Shown piece by piece: positions 10,651-23,900 of a stretch of DNA of 64,000 nt; positions within the stretch are counted from its first letter, which is position 1; every line of letters starts with the position of its first letter. The stretch comes from Semisulcospira habei (lineage: Eukaryota > Mollusca > Gastropoda > Semisulcospiridae), in contig BTPG01000002.1 of assembly GCA_036245525.1 (NCBI GenBank), forward strand, positions 127,121,076 through 127,185,075. The letters are read 5' to 3'. The notes beneath the pieces are model-generated. The model was not told the origin of the DNA and did not search any database. It saw only the letters and a program-made list of their open reading frames with translations. The translations under genes and the position numbers were made by a program.

Positions 10651-13600
10651 ATGCAGAGTTGAATAACTTTTTAGAAACTTGCGTGACCTCATAATTTATG
10701 TTATAGGCACTAAATTTTGCACATAATAAGCAATTTTCCAAAGGTCAACAGGAAACATTACACATAGCTGAAATTTCATCTCATTTTGAAAACTGATTTT
10801 GATTTGATTGCATGTATCTGACACTAATGAAACAGTATCCACCAATTGTTTTCTTTTTTGTAACATTTTTAGGGAGTTAGAGAAGAATTTGTATTGTGCT
10901 AAGCATGGTGTCAACTGTCATGCTATAGTCAAGGTGTTGAACGTTACGAATGACCAGAATCACAATGCCTGTTTTCATCCCCTGCTAAATAATTGTTTTA
11001 GACTCATTTTAACGGATAAAGCTTATTTTCTGCAAAACATTCATTAATAATCATGTGGTTATGTTGCTTTCGTGATTATGTACCTTTAGCTGTATCATCT
11101 GTTGTACCCAACTTTCGGGACTACTATGACCGTAGAGGTAACGCCTGACACCGTAAATTTCAAATTGTAAATTAGAAAAGAATCATCATCAACCAAACAA
11201 TTTGCCCTGTGCACGTACTTTAATCCCTACGCAACACAGAAACCAGATTTACTTTAAGTTGTCATCCATTTCCGTGCTGAAGCTTCTATATCAGAGATAT
11301 CTATTCTGTGTAATGTTTTTCTTTGCCGAAATTCTCATGTTTTTTTTTAATTTAAAATCATCTCACAAATAAACCACTCAAAAGAATGATGCACAGCTTG
11401 GTATAAGAATTCTTTATTCCATTCAAATTCAGTTGCAAAAAAAGAGCAAAGTTATATAATATAGATAACATTTAGTGAATCGATACAAACTTATTTCTGA
11501 ACAGGGTTTCAGACAAGCGACCTTATGAGATTTGCTCATCTAGTTTCAAGAAAGGCATTGGATGAGTTTTTTTAGCCTGCAGTGTGTCTCTTGAGCTTTT
11601 TCATTAAAAAAATATTTATTGCAGAAGAAATATCAAAGTAAACAACCTTGTCTTCTAGGCCAAAATCAGACAGTAACATTGACATAAAATCAGCAACTTT
11701 GTTATCACGCAGATCCCAACGAGGATAATCCAGATGGTGGCAGTGATGTAAGAGTACCAAATACATCAATGTTATTCAGGAACTTACAGAAGTTACACCG
11801 TGCGCTCTCTACCACACGTGCGGCAGCATACCCTGCACAGGCAAAGATAACTAAGTTCACACAAATAGCAGGAAATTGTACCCTAAAATTTTTGTTTTGT
11901 CTAATTTTGTCACTAAAGTGTTAATCAAATTTGTATTGTTTGCACTGTAGATCTCTAGAAAGTGAAATTAGAAATGTAGAAATTAAATTACACCATAAAT
12001 GACGTTTTTAAATCCAGTGACGCACATGAACTAGTAAGGGACAAATCTCAGTCAGGCATGGTAAATCAACAAAGCTTTTTCAAGTTTGATCAGTTATCTC
12101 AAGATCACAAACAAATCAAATACAATAGTGCTCATTGACAGTGAGGGCAGTCCTAGCCGTGTACAGAGAATGCTTCTGTTGATTGTCGCAACCACTGCGG
12201 AATGCATTCAAGGAACAGTCGCTGGTACAGCTGACCCTCAAACTAAAGCACCTCAGAGTCAAACTACAGATGTATAATATATCTCAGGCTGCTCCAAGTC
12301 TATAACACGACAATAAAGAATGGAGTACAGAGTAGATAAAACTAGATTGTCTTTGCTTATAGACGAGATGTTGTGGGCATGTTTCAGTACATCTTGTTAA
12401 GAAGTACCCAGCGGAGAAAGAAACACGCTTAGAAAAGATGGGTACAACACAATCAAATAAATTGTGTTGTACCCGTCTTTTATAAGCGTGTTTCTTTCTC
12501 TGTTGGGTACTTCTTTGCATATTACACGCTTGGCAGTCACCTTTTTGGTCTGGAGTACATCTTGTTGATTTTAGCAGGGAAATTCCAGTTGAGTTTGCTT
12601 GTAAAGGTTGCCCTCAGTATTTCACACACCAGTTTATAGTGAAATGGTAGGGCTCCTGGTACCACACAGTGTGAGCATTCCACACTCTGAAACGCACTAG
12701 TAGTAGTAGTAGTACCCCTTGAAAAAATGCTGACTGCGTAAACTCCACTCTGTGTAATCATCATCTTTGCATCTAATCACCCTTCAAGAAACAGTCTTTG
12801 CGTGTAAAGGCTTCTGAGTTATTTCTACCTAGTCCAAAAATGGGCTTGCTTCTCTTGACACGCTTTATCTGATTTGTCACATCAACAGCGGTACTGTTGC
12901 ATGTAGTTGTTCAATTTATTTTCATAATGCATCAGGGCTCCCATTAGTGCAGTTTAATATGGGAGTCTGTGAGACCTCCTGCTAGAGTGATAGTTGGTCC
13001 CAGTGAAACATTTGGGGTCCTAGTAAAACTATACTTAAGATCCATAATTTAGTCAGACTCCTGTGAAATGTTCACAATCTGCCTGGTGTTGAGACCACCA
13101 GCAATGCAGATTTGTTGTTCAGGTTTGACCAAAGACTGTGTTGGATGACCGAACATATTATACCAGGTACTGTACACTCTTTCAGTCTTTTCTGCTAGAT
13201 GGACCTTTCACTGAGATTTTATAGTGCTTCCTGCTTGACTCCAAGGGTGTAACCATATGCATCCCAGCTGCTTATGCATATACATGTACAAGTACAGCAT
13301 GTCAGGGATGCACATATAATGTGTGTTAATGGGAGCCCTCGTGCATAGTTGGCAGGATGTGAAACTAGCCAGGCATCATACCCTGTATAGCACATGTTGG
13401 GAGCCCTGAATAGGATATAACACGGGCCAGGGGGCCAGAACTGAGGGGGCATCCGGTTATAAAGGTCCTCAGGCCGATTTTAGCTGCTCATGTGCCAGCA
13501 AAGGCTGATCGACGTCTCCCTGAAGACTTTTGCTTGCTGTGAGTTGTTTTCTTTATAAACCCTTATAAATTCATCATGTAAAAAACATGTACTGACTGTA

Positions 13601-13679
13601 TTGTGTTGTTCTGAGGCTGACAGCGGTATACACATGTACCATTGTCTGCAACCAGTGTACCAATGTGTTTTTCTACAGT
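10651..13679. other. Unassigned non-repetitive stretch
   Basis: AT-rich, with no convincing exon. A minus-strand ORF at 11572-11769 with AATAAA on the same strand at 11411-11416 could be a terminal exon, but no clear acceptor was found. Confidence 0.4.
12401..12514. repeat. Inverted repeat (hairpin element)
   Basis: Arms of about 50 bp: gaagtacccagcggagaaag with ctttctctgttgggtacttc, and gatgggtacaacacaat with attgtgttgtacccgtc, around a short loop. Confidence 0.85.
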
Positions 13680-13875
13680 TTAACCCTTATAAGTTATCAT
13701 TCAGAATACACCAGTGTGTGAAATAAGTTTGACTAAAATAGTTCAAGGGTAGTGCCAGAATAGCATGGCGCCTCTGGGTGCCAAGCTATTCTGGCACCAC
13801 CCTTGAACTAAAGCCATTGGTTTACATCATTGCAGCTTGCATTGAAGCTTTTAGCCTCAGTATGATATGGGTTAA
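13680..13875. repeat. Palindromic MITE, family B
   Basis: TTAA-ccc...ggg-TTAA ends. Hairpin gttcaagggtagtgccag / ctggcaccacccttgaac around ggcgcctctgggtgcc. Confidence 0.88.
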
Positions 13876-15645
13876 GTTCAGCTTGCTTCAGTGCTTTTGC
13901 TTAGTATTAATATTTGGCATAACCAGTGTTCACACAGTCATAAAAGACGCAATGTTGCCACAGTGTTGGTTATTTTTCTGAGACTCTAAAGTATACCATT
14001 AATTATCTTGATCCACCAGCAGGGCCACCTGAACCAAGCTTACACCCTATGATATATAATCATTTCTTAGCGGGTCATTATTTATCCTGCTGTCTGAAGA
14101 TCAAGTCAGTACTGAATACTGTAGCAGTATGGGTCAAATTACAAGTGATGCACCTGTTAATTACAAGTGATGCACCTGTTACAGTTATTTCGGGCTTTTT
14201 TTTTTTCAGGGTTACTTTTTTAAAAAAATGAAATAATGCGATCAGTTTGGTTGGGTCAGCCACGGTGATGTGGCAAGTTTCAAAGCAGTTCTTAACTCAT
14301 TTGAGACAGACGGTATCTAGACAGATGATGCAGTTTGTCTTGAATGAGAGAAATCTTAACTGAATTCATGTACACAGATTAAGAGGTTGTAAATAAATTA
14401 GGACCACATGGATTGTTTTCTCAATGCTGGTCTGGAAACAAAAAGTTTAGGACAAATGAATAGTATGACGCCTAAGACTCTTCAGTTATGCACTCAGGTA
14501 GTGCAAATATAGTACTGTACTACAATCAGAAAAATATGTATAGGCCCACTGCTCGAGTGAAATAACAGCATTGCATGTCGCATACATAGCATGCCGTAAA
14601 CTGTCGGCCCCGTCTATCCATCTTCGCCCTAATCTTGTGGCAGCTAGCTCAAGAATAGTGTACGGGCAGATGCATTTCCCCAAGACCTCCTCCACTTAAG
14701 GAACTGCAGGCTGATCACAGCAATCTGCATAGATCTTCATGAGCCCCTGCAGGCTGCATGAGGAACTATGCCGGTATGAGATGAAAGTGATGTGTTGACT
14801 GTGTGTAATTGTAAACCTCAGTAAATATTCCGTCAGCAGTACTGAATAGCAGCAAGCACTGGTTTGGACAGGTTATTACTAAAGTATCTGCTTTAGTATG
14901 ACTAAAGTATCCTGCATCAGCCACTAAGCAAGGTGCGCCGCTATAGCAGCGCACCTTGCTTAGTGGCTGGTGCAGGACTAAGCACGCTCATGTAACTGAC
15001 CCCTGGTGTACTTACTGCTTATATGAAAAAAACCAAACCCAACCCACCCTTTAGCTACGTTTGTATAATACAAACTACTTGTGTAAGGAGATATATTTGT
15101 ATTAGTTAAAGTTGAATGAAGCATTCCAATCCAGCTTTTACTGTATCTTAGTTACGAAACATATGAATATGACCATCTCAGGTTGAGTGCACAGAAATGC
15201 ATTGTACATATTTTTATAACTTATAATAAATTTAATACTGTGTTCTGTTGCACAAGCAGGATGGCCATATTCAGGGATGCAGAAACTGATCACATTTTGG
15301 ACTGCATGATTCAGAGGAAAGTGTGGGACTGATGATGATTCTTTGTTTTATTTAGTTTGTCGTTTGTTTGTCAGGACATGGCCGAGCACACAACCACAGA
15401 TCAGGACAATGTTCACATTCACACATACCACTTAATAGAAAATCAATGTCTCCCACCCGCTTCAGTGTGTAGGGTACATTCATCTGGCATTTTAACCACT
15501 GTATTTAGCTCCTTGACTGAGAAAAAACCCCATGACCTAAGCATAAGAGGCAGATCCTCATGAGCCCCCACTGGTGCCTCTTGCTGACACTGATCACTTT
15601 GAATCCATGTTGGTTTGGGGATAGTTTGGGCTCTTTGGCGTTGAA
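13876..15645. other. Unassigned stretch with short hairpins
   Basis: It contains a hairpin at 14908-14975 and family-D fragments (catgagcccctgcagg near 14740; gatcctcatgagccccca near 15553). No gene seen. Confidence 0.45.
14908..14975. repeat. Near-perfect hairpin
   Basis: Arms cctgcatcagccactaag and cttagtggctggtgcagg flank gcaaggtgcgc / gcgcaccttgc. Confidence 0.8.
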
Positions 15646-15967
15646 TTAACCCATATCATACTGAGGCTAAAAGCTTCACATGAATAATAAATAATAATTA
15701 TGGTATTTATAATGCGCTTATCTCATAATTATAAATCTAAGCGCGCACTCACAACTCACGCACGCATGCGCACGCTTAGACAACAGACAACGGCTCGCTA
15801 CATTATAGTACTTAGTACTTACAGATAAGGATATAAACCAATGTCTTTAGTTCAAGGGTGGCGCCAGAATAGCTTGGCGCCTACAGGCGCCAAGCTATTC
15901 TGGCACTACCCTTGAACTATTTTTGGTCAAACTTATTTCACACACTGGTGTATTCCGAATAAGGGCA
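15646..15967. repeat. Palindromic MITE, family B, with a nested SINE tail
   Basis: The TTAAcccatatcatactgag start and the perfect hairpin aatagcttggcgcctac / aggcgccaagctatt match the copy at 21945. About 110 bp are inserted after aaaagcttcac. Confidence 0.85.
15682..15797 (-). mobile_element. SINE 3'-end fragment nested in a MITE
   Basis: It begins aataataaataataatt followed by tatttataatgcgc and taagcgcgc, the reverse complement of a common SINE tail (AAGCGC...GCGC-ATAAAT-(TTA)n). The MITE sequence resumes at gctacattatagtactt. Confidence 0.55.
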
Positions 15968-16289
15968 AATGAAGATTGTGCAATGCAGTGTAGGTCAAGT
16001 GGCAGCCAAGAGGTTAATGTCTGAGGCGCGCTGTCTGACTGGCATATTGTGTTTGTACAGGATCAAAATATGGGCTGGGTATTCATGCCCTTGCCATTGA
16101 CATGACCAATACTATTAATGTATATTACTTATTTATGCGCTGTAGTGTGTGGTACATCTGGATTACAGGCGATAGAGCTGCGTCTGTCGCGATCCATACA
16201 TGTTGAATAATTAGCATGAATTGCGACCTTTTCCTCCAACTGAGCAGCAGAAACGTAGTGAGTGAGGCCCGTCCTAACACGCAGGTGGT

Positions 16290-16338
16290 ATAGATTCTCA
16301 TGAGCCCCTGCAACTGCAGGGGCTCATGAGAATCTATG
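16290..16338. repeat. Palindrome, family D core
   Basis: Perfect arms tagattctcatgagcccc / ggggctcatgagaatcta with a tgcaactgca centre. Confidence 0.9.
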
Positions 16339-16704
16339 CCTCTTGCAGATAGAAAAAAATAGTGTAAACTCACTCACTGTGGTAGTGTTGAGAAAGGCAC
16401 GACCCATAAAAGCTGGGTTACTGTAGATGCCAAGCAGAGAAATCTCCCATCGCCAGTAATGTTTGTATGAAGTGGATTCTACCTGAAGTGGCTCAACAAA
16501 AATCTAAGTACTAAAGGTCCGCATTGCCGGATATTTCAGACATTAACCCGAGTTTTGTGAAAAAAAAAAAAACCCAACAAAAACAGGTATGTAGCCGTCG
16601 GACTATTAGACTACAAAATATTAGATAAAAATAAGTTGGAATGTTGAATCGTGCATTGCAATCTTCTGCTTGTTATAGTTGTAGCACTGCTAACAGATGC
16701 AAGA

Positions 16705-17015
16705 GTCCGAAATAGCTTAGGCGGTTAAGCGTGGGAGCAAGAGAGCGAAGGGAATCGCCGGGTCGAGCACCCGTCCAGGCCCCGGTAGCTGGACTCGCAA
16801 TCCAGGGGAAAAAGACGGGCTTGTTCCTTAGAATGTCCTTTGAAAGGTCCTGGTAAACCAAAGTGGCACAGTTGTAGTGCACCTGAATTGATCAGTATTC
16901 AGGTCGTACTCCACAGGCAATAGATTTCCCTGTCCCTCATAACCGGCCTGTCAGGGCTGTCCATTATCACTTCGGTGCTGTGGATGTTAAACCCGAACTA
17001 ACCAGCCATAACAGA
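16705..17015 (+). mobile_element. tRNA-derived SINE
   Basis: An internal promoter is visible: A-box-like tagcttaggcggt (16713-16725) and B-box-like gggtcgagcac (16760-16770), at tRNA-like spacing. A unique body follows and then gtggatgttaaacccgaac, the 3' tail form of many invertebrate SINEs. Pol III transcription is implied by family knowledge. Confidence 0.7.
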
Positions 17016-17052
17016 TGCTGCCATATCTGTCAGAAAATGAAATTGTGTTTTG

Positions 17053-17266
17053 TTAACTCATTCAGCCCCACTGCCGTATTTCCCACATTCTGGAGGTATT
17101 ATCTAACGAGTATGCACTAGCTGCAGGAGATGGATCAACCATGATGCTTCAAGGGTAGTGACAGATTAGCTTGGCGCTGACAGGCGCCAAGCTAATCTGG
17201 CACTACCCTTGAATTATCATGGTCGACCCATCTCCTGCTGAAGGGTGTCAGGGCTGAATCCGTTAA
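17053..17266. repeat. Palindromic MITE, family A
   Basis: TTAA both ends, arms tcattcagcccc / gggctgaatcc, and inner hairpin gacagattagcttggcgc / gcgccaagctaatctggc. Confidence 0.88.
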
Positions 17267-19925
17267 ACATCTGTCATTAAATGAAATCGTTTGTGTTTTG
17301 CTGTGTGTGTGGTATTAATTTCCTTTTGGTTTTGGAGATATAGGTCATTGCGCATTGCCCTAATGACACATCAGGGAAATATTCCATCATTTGTTTTCAG
17401 TGACACACCACAAACTGAGTTTTGTTTATTTTTTTAGCTCTAGTTGAACATTTTATTCAAACACAATAGTTAAAGTAGTACAAATGGTAGTGAATCTAAA
17501 TCCAGTATTATTTGGCTAATGCTTGAACATTTAGGAAAGTCTATAGATATATATATTGCTATATATGAATATGGCCCTGGCTCAGATTTACCGTTAAGAA
17601 GTTTTGACACTCCAAATCCAAAATTAAATTCCATATTTAAAGGTACAGACATAAAACACATCAAATTCAAAACAAGACGCCACATCCTGTGGTATTTTTG
17701 TGATGATAAAACCTTTATTTCTGTTATTTCACTGCACAAATAGTTAGCATTGTGTACATAACCATTTACACCATCACAAACGTTTACTACACATATTTCC
17801 ACAGCAACAATGCCAAGAAGCTCGAATACAAAAAGCACCTAGGCAAGATTGTTCAATAATCTTATCAGCTAGAGTGAAAGCAAAGTTTTTCGACCCCAAA
17901 AGAAACTGAACATTCTTAGGAAAAAGAAAGTGTACATAACATTTTTCAATTTTCAAAAGAAAATGATCTAATACTCAAAGCCTGGTTAAAAAAAAAAAAA
18001 AAAACAATAACACAAAAACACCATTACCTTAACAGAACAAATCAGTGGTTATGATGCTTATTTTCACTGGGAACCCCCCCCCCCCTCTCCCCCCTTCCCC
18101 CCCCCCCCCCCCAAAAAAAAAAAAAAAAAAAAAAAATGGCTTTCAGTGTTAGTATGAAAAATAGGCAAGCAATGATAGACACATCTATGTAAATAAGACA
18201 CTTTTTAGACATGAAAATGGTTACAAGTGCATTCTAATTGGTACAGGTATATGTGGTATTCAAAGATGTACATAGCCATGATAAGAACTACCACAAAACA
18301 CGCATACATCCTAATACACTGATCAGAAATGCTGAATGAAGTCTTGAAGTACATAACTTCACATGGTGGCATTGCAAGGAACACACTTAAAATGGCATCC
18401 AAATTAAAGAAAAACAAAACAAAATAATACCAGCACAACATCTACTCTGTATTAGTGCACCTCTGTTATTGATTTCAGTGACTCATGATAACTAATGAAG
18501 TACTGTATAAACACGATGTCATCTTTTCCATAACAAAAATATTTCATATCTTGATGATGTGTACATACACTCACAACACTGAATACAATGCTTGTAGTAA
18601 CATTATGCACATCTCTCATTTAACATTTATTTCTGCAAAGTGCCTCAAAACAACTTAAGGTCTGTCGGGTACTATGTTGTTTGGATTCTGAAATCCTAGA
18701 AATGTGGTATAGCCACATCCATGATAATCTTCTGCAAATTTCAACCAGATGATAAAAATTCTTAAAGGATGGGAAGATTGGATGTTGCGATGTCACTTAC
18801 AACCTTGGTTGAAACCTAAATCAGCAGGAGTGCAGCTGGTGCTTGACGAAATATTCAACTATTTTGTGTACAATACCAATTGCTTCCATTCTAACGGTTA
18901 GTGTTGAGTTCGAGACGATTAAAATTATTTGTAAGTGTATTGTGTACATGATCTTCATAACAAAGACATTTTAGGTACATTGATAAAACCTTGTGAAGTA
19001 GAAACTTTCCTCAAAATCAACAAAATGAAGAAGCTTACGTAGTTCTCAGTTCTGTCAACAAAACGGTGAAAGAAATGCGTGGGTGTTTTTTTTTGTTTTT
19101 TTTCTCAGTAAATAATTCCTACAAGACGATTTACAACTAAAACGTACCTGAATTTTCTCTTCTGCCTGCAGACATTTTTCCGCACAGCTGCTCTGGTATA
19201 CAACATTGGCGGAAATGAATAACCCGCGAGTGTAAAAATGTAAGAGTAAGTCACCTAGTTCCGAATTCTTCCGCTTCAAAAAAGAGTACATAACATTCTG
19301 ATTGCAGCAGAATGCATGCGACATAGCTTTTTTGTCTTCTAAATGGCGAAGGATTTTTTTGTTTTTTGTACATTCCGATAGATAACTAGCCTGCATCAGG
19401 TAGAAATTAATTTTTTTTTTTGGGGGGGGGGGGGGGGGGGGAGGGGGTGGTCACTCGTTATTGTGAATATAGACTGACGATTATTTTGTGTCGCTGGTTA
19501 TTATTGCGACATCAAGGGACCTACTCATCCAGTCAGAAAAATCAAGCGTATCATGCGCTTTAACTGTCACAATTTCAAAACCGACGTTTTTTTTTTGGGG
19601 GGGAGACTTATGGACTCTTGCTGTGCTGCTACAATCAAAAGCAATATGGTATGTACACAATTTTTGTTGCTGTTGACCAATAAATCGGCTTACCGATAAC
19701 CATGTCACAAATTCAGTGATTGCACATGGCGCCGAAAACGCAAAAGAAAAGAAAACTCATCAATTAATACAAGTTTTTGGGACAAGAAAAAAATGTAGCT
19801 GCAAAACTTCCACCTTTCGTCTCAAAGAAGCCATAATTACTTTAAAAACTTTGACAAGTCTAAAGTATTTAATAAAATTAGCGGGCGCAGAAAACGGGCT
19901 CTTGACGGTAAATTTGAGCCAAGGC
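17267..19925. other. Long AT-rich stretch without a recognised gene
   Basis: Low-complexity tracts: poly-A 17988-18003, poly-C/poly-A 18067-18136, poly-G 19424-19446. The 8-mer TGTACATA occurs four times (17753, 17931, 18267, 18560). The longest ORF (17470-17838, minus) shows no family pattern. Confidence 0.4.
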
Positions 19926-19926
19926 C

Positions 19927-20022
<96 letters not shown>
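19926..20022. repeat. (AT)n microsatellite
   Basis: About 95 bp of TA repeats with AATATA interruptions. Confidence 0.97.
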
Positions 20023-20038
20023 AATGCTTGGTGTTCAT

Positions 20039-20440
20039 GACCACCTGGATTAGTATCGGGTGACCACCTGTCGAAGTTGATCTCCCATTTTCGGTCCATG
20101 GTCTTCTTTGTTACTTAACCCTTTTAGCCCCAAGGTCCCATTTCTCAAATTTTGGAGCCCGGAGGTGTTGCCTATGTACCAGTTGCAGGGGATGGGTTGA
20201 CCATGATAATTCAAGGGTATTGTCAGATTAGCCTTCAGCGACCACCTGGATTAGTATCGGGTGACCACCTGTCGAAGCTGACCTCCCATTTTTGGTCCGT
20301 GGTCTTCTTTGTGTTACTTAACCCTTTTAGCCCCAAGGTCCCATTTCTCAAATTTTGGAGGTGTTGCCTAATGACTATGTACCAGTTGCAGGAGATGGCT
20401 TGACCATAATAATTCAAGGGTAGTGTCACTACCCTTGAAT
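20039..20440. repeat. Tandem duplication, 201-bp period, containing MITE family A
   Basis: gaccacctggattagtatcg occurs at 20039 and 20240. Both copies continue through ggtcttctttg, the TTAA MITE start (20115 and 20318) and the same left arm. The first MITE is cut at its core; the second is complete. Confidence 0.8.
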
Positions 20441-20492
20441 TATCATGGTCAATCCATCTCCTGCTGTAGGGACTCAGGGCTAAATGGGTTAA
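20318..20492. repeat. Palindromic MITE, family A, core deleted
   Basis: TTAAcccttttagcccc and gggctaaatgggTTAA ends; agggtagtgtcactaccct is all that remains of the centre. Confidence 0.85.
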
Positions 20493-20851
20493 ACGACCCT
20501 GTTCACAGATAAGGCCTGTCTATGGCGACCACCTTTGGATAATACCATGGGTTGTCACCTGACACTGGTTTGACAGACGTGACTTTATTCTGGTTTCAGT
20601 GTAAACTGACAACTCCAAGGCAACCACATTTATCCCTACTTGCCCTTAAGGGTTAAGAAGTCAAGTCAGCATTATCATTTTCTCTGTGTATTTGCATGGA
20701 AATGCTAATTTTTGTTGACAGTTCAGTTGTGCAAAATATTTGTTATACAGGCATTTGTTGGGTGTGTTTGCATTACAGATTTAACTTTCAGAGCTGACGT
20801 TGATTGAATTCAAGTGAAGGTGACTTGGACATCTACCACAAGAAGCCAGTC
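20493..20851 (+). promoter_or_regulatory. Region upstream of the TEP start codon
   Basis: About 360 bp between the last MITE and the ATG. No TATA box or clear initiator was seen. An acceptor-like ttaactttcag at 20781-20791 suggests either a 5' UTR exon start or nothing; the transcription start cannot be placed. Confidence 0.3.
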
Positions 20852-20904
20852 ATGTGGCTGTCCCTGCTTGTCCTATCTTTGGTGCTTCTGGATCAATGCC
20901 AAGC
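20852..20904 (+). CDS. TEP exon 1: start codon and signal peptide
   Basis: ATG at 20852 opens a hydrophobic leader ending in CQA, a typical signal-peptidase site, so the product is secreted or GPI-anchored as in this family. The donor is gtaagt at 20905; 53 nt leave phase 2, which joins exon 2 to make GCG (Ala). A pyrimidine-rich acceptor-like tttcag at 20786-20791 may start the exon's 5' UTR. No TATA box was seen. Confidence 0.85.
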
Positions 20905-23900
20905 GTAAGTAACAGATTACAGTTTTTCTTCCCGAAGTAAGGTGCTGTAACTGTAAGACAGCACTTTCGCAGTTTTCTGACAGAAAAAAATAAACCTAAT
21001 CTGTGTACTTGAATATCAGATTTAGTACACACACACAAAAAAGGTTCTGGAAAGGTGCCAAGCTAATGTTGACACTACCCTTCTGCCGTCTTAGTTTATC
21101 TGTCTCCCACATGGTTGCCTTGAAAAGTTGGGAAAGTCATTAGTAGTGTAGTGGAGTCTTCTGAGGACAACTCTAAAGTTTGGGAATTCTAACCTTATGG
21201 TGGAGAATGTTATAATGGTTTGTCTTTGTTTCAATCTTTACACTTTCTCTCATTGGCCTAGGTCTATTTGCCTTTTTCCGTGGTCACCCTTTCTCAAGGT
21301 AACTGGAAACTACATATCACCCTTTATCAAGGCAGCAGGTGATAAGAAGCTCAGTTTATCACATGTTTCGGTGACATCGCACTCGCTAACTAAAAGAACT
21401 TTCTGCCCGAAATATGGCTTTGGCCAATCATGTTTCTCAGTACAAACACACACTAACTTTCATTCAGTGAAATTGCGAGGTACAAAAATGCAGATAGATA
21501 AACAATTTCAGGGGGTTTCACAAAGAAAACAACTGCATGCTGGTGTCGTGTAATAACTTTTGTACAAATTTCATTTAGAAAGTAACTTGGAAATATGATA
21601 AGTTGGCTAATATCATCAACCCTCTAAGTATGCTGCTAGCTGTGGTACATGAAAGACACGACCACAAAAAGCGAGAATAATAAATACTGAGAGGGTTATG
21701 CCACCCAAAAAATAAAAAATAAAATGCATTGTTTACGGCCTACAGTACCAGTTTCATGCAAAGGGATACCTAAAAATTGGATAAATTAGACAACACCTTA
21801 CAAATTTAGAAGCACAGTTTGTGAGGCATGTATTCAGAAAACAGGTAATGAGCTGAAAGTCGAAAGCATTGAGATTTGTGTCCCCTGAAATTTAGGTCTG
21901 CATGTACTGAACTTGGGGTTCTTTCAAGGGGGTACTTCATGCTTCTCAACCCATATCATACTGAGGCTAAAAGCTTCAAATTTGTGCACTGCCATATATG
22001 CAAGCTACATTATAGTACTTACAGATAAGGATATAGACCAAATGGCTTTAGTTCAAGGGTGGTGCCAGAATAGCTTGGCGCCTCTAGGCGCCAAGCTATT
22101 CTGGCACCACCCTTGAACTATTTTACCCTTGAACTATTTTAGTCAAACTTATTTCACACACTGGTTGGTGTATTCCGAATGATAAGGGTTAAAGCTAAGA
22201 TGAAATTGTTGTATTTATGAGTTAGGCTTTGCCTGTGGTTCTTGTCACCTGGTGGGTACAATTAGGGGGTTGATGTGAAAGGCAAAAGTCTTGGGCTAAA
22301 ACCCTTGACTTTTACCTTTGACATCAAATCCCTGATTGAACCCTCTAGGTGTCAAGAACCACTGGCAAAGTTTAATTCATAACATGACTGATAATATTGT
22401 GCTGTGTTGTTACAGGGGTTACGTGGCACTTGCACCCACAGAGTTCCACCCAGGATGGAAATACATGGTACAAGTGTCTGTGAGTGGTGCCACAGGCAGC
22501 ACCACCGTTCTTGCCAGACTGAAGTCCAAAGAGCCGGGTGGTCAATCATTTTTGCAGACAGTGGATATTCCAAATGGTGAGTAACAAACACATGCAGCTG
22601 AATCTGAATGTTCATTCTCTTCCACTAAATTAGAGTACACCCATGTAAGGAGAGTGTTACTTGCTGAGTATATTGTGGGGAAAAAAGGGGGGAAACAATT
22701 GTTGCAGGTGTTCCAAGCAGAACTCAGGAGTGGACTTATTGATAACACTGTCCGGAAGGGAAGTCCTCAGGCATGTAATGTTAACCCATTGGAGATGTGC
22801 CGTATATATGGATACACGGCAAGTAGCCGTATACGGCACGTCTCCAATGAGTTAAAGCCTGCTGTGTGCCATACTTATACCAGGGGGTCATTTGTCACAC
22901 TCTGCAAACATCGTTCGGACTCCTTGCTGCTGTGCAAGTCTGCGCTTGTGTAGCAAATACTGCTAACATATTCTTCACAGTCTTAGTGGTTGCCCTTTCC
23001 AGTGCTGATGCCACATGATTCAAGTTGGTGAACCACCATGAAGTTCATGAATACCAGTTAAGCTGCAGTTGCTGCACTCAGGGATGTATATGACCGTCTT
23101 GTTCTTTACCTGCATATTTTTCTGTGGGCTGGCGGTTGGGTGCCTGATAGGAGGGGGCAAGGGATTTGTTTGTATGTCCAGTGCAGTGCTGAGTAATTCC
23201 CCTTGGTATGTGTACTGCATTCATACAGTGAATGTGCCAAACATAAAATAGAGTACACAGTTAACCCATTGCATCCCAAGGATCAATTTATCAATTTTTT
23301 AAAGGTCCACTACCACTGTAACTGTTCATGGATACACTTCTGTAACAGATGGTTACGAAACGCTACACACAGGTCTAGCTATGGTTCATTTAGACACAGT
23401 ACAATCCAGTTCAGCACACGTCGTCTTTATATCAAGTAAGCTGACAATGATGCCACACCATTCTAGAAATACTGTTCTATCGGTGCGAGAAACAGCTAAA
23501 AATAGACTGACACGCTAATGGCAGCGCAGAATAAATAAGTGTGATTATGCGTGTGCTTTTGCTGTGTGTCCAAACTGCTGTTCACTAGGTGTCGACAAGG
23601 CATAACGAACATGAAATGTGTGCTGAAATGTATCTTCAGATTTATGTGAAATGGTACTTTAAGGCATCTAGTGAGGTCTGCATATCAGTTTTAGAAATGA
23701 CCATGATAGTTCAAGGGTGGTGTGAGAATAGCTTGGTGCCTATTCTGACACCACCTTTAAACTATCATGGTTGATCTACATCCTGTCGTAGCATGTCGGG
23801 GCAGTATGGGTTAAACACCGCCTCTAGCGTTTGTGTGTTTCAGGTGAGAACAGGCTGCTGGAGATTGATGTGTCGCCCAACACTGTGTCCGGGCAGTACG

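Noticed and set aside
11411..11769. Minus-strand ORF with an AATAAA downstream, possible last exon of a gene
   Set aside because: The sequence after LDYPRWDLRDNKV looks protein-like, but there is no clear acceptor and no recognised family; kept only as a note.
16705..16790. Functional tRNA gene
   Set aside because: Boxes are imperfect and the sequence continues into a SINE body and tail.
17470..17838. 122-codon minus-strand ORF
   Set aside because: No splice context or family pattern in an AT-rich stretch.
22657..22953. ORFs in TEP intron 2
   Set aside because: They overlap a family E palindrome and lack splice or domain support.
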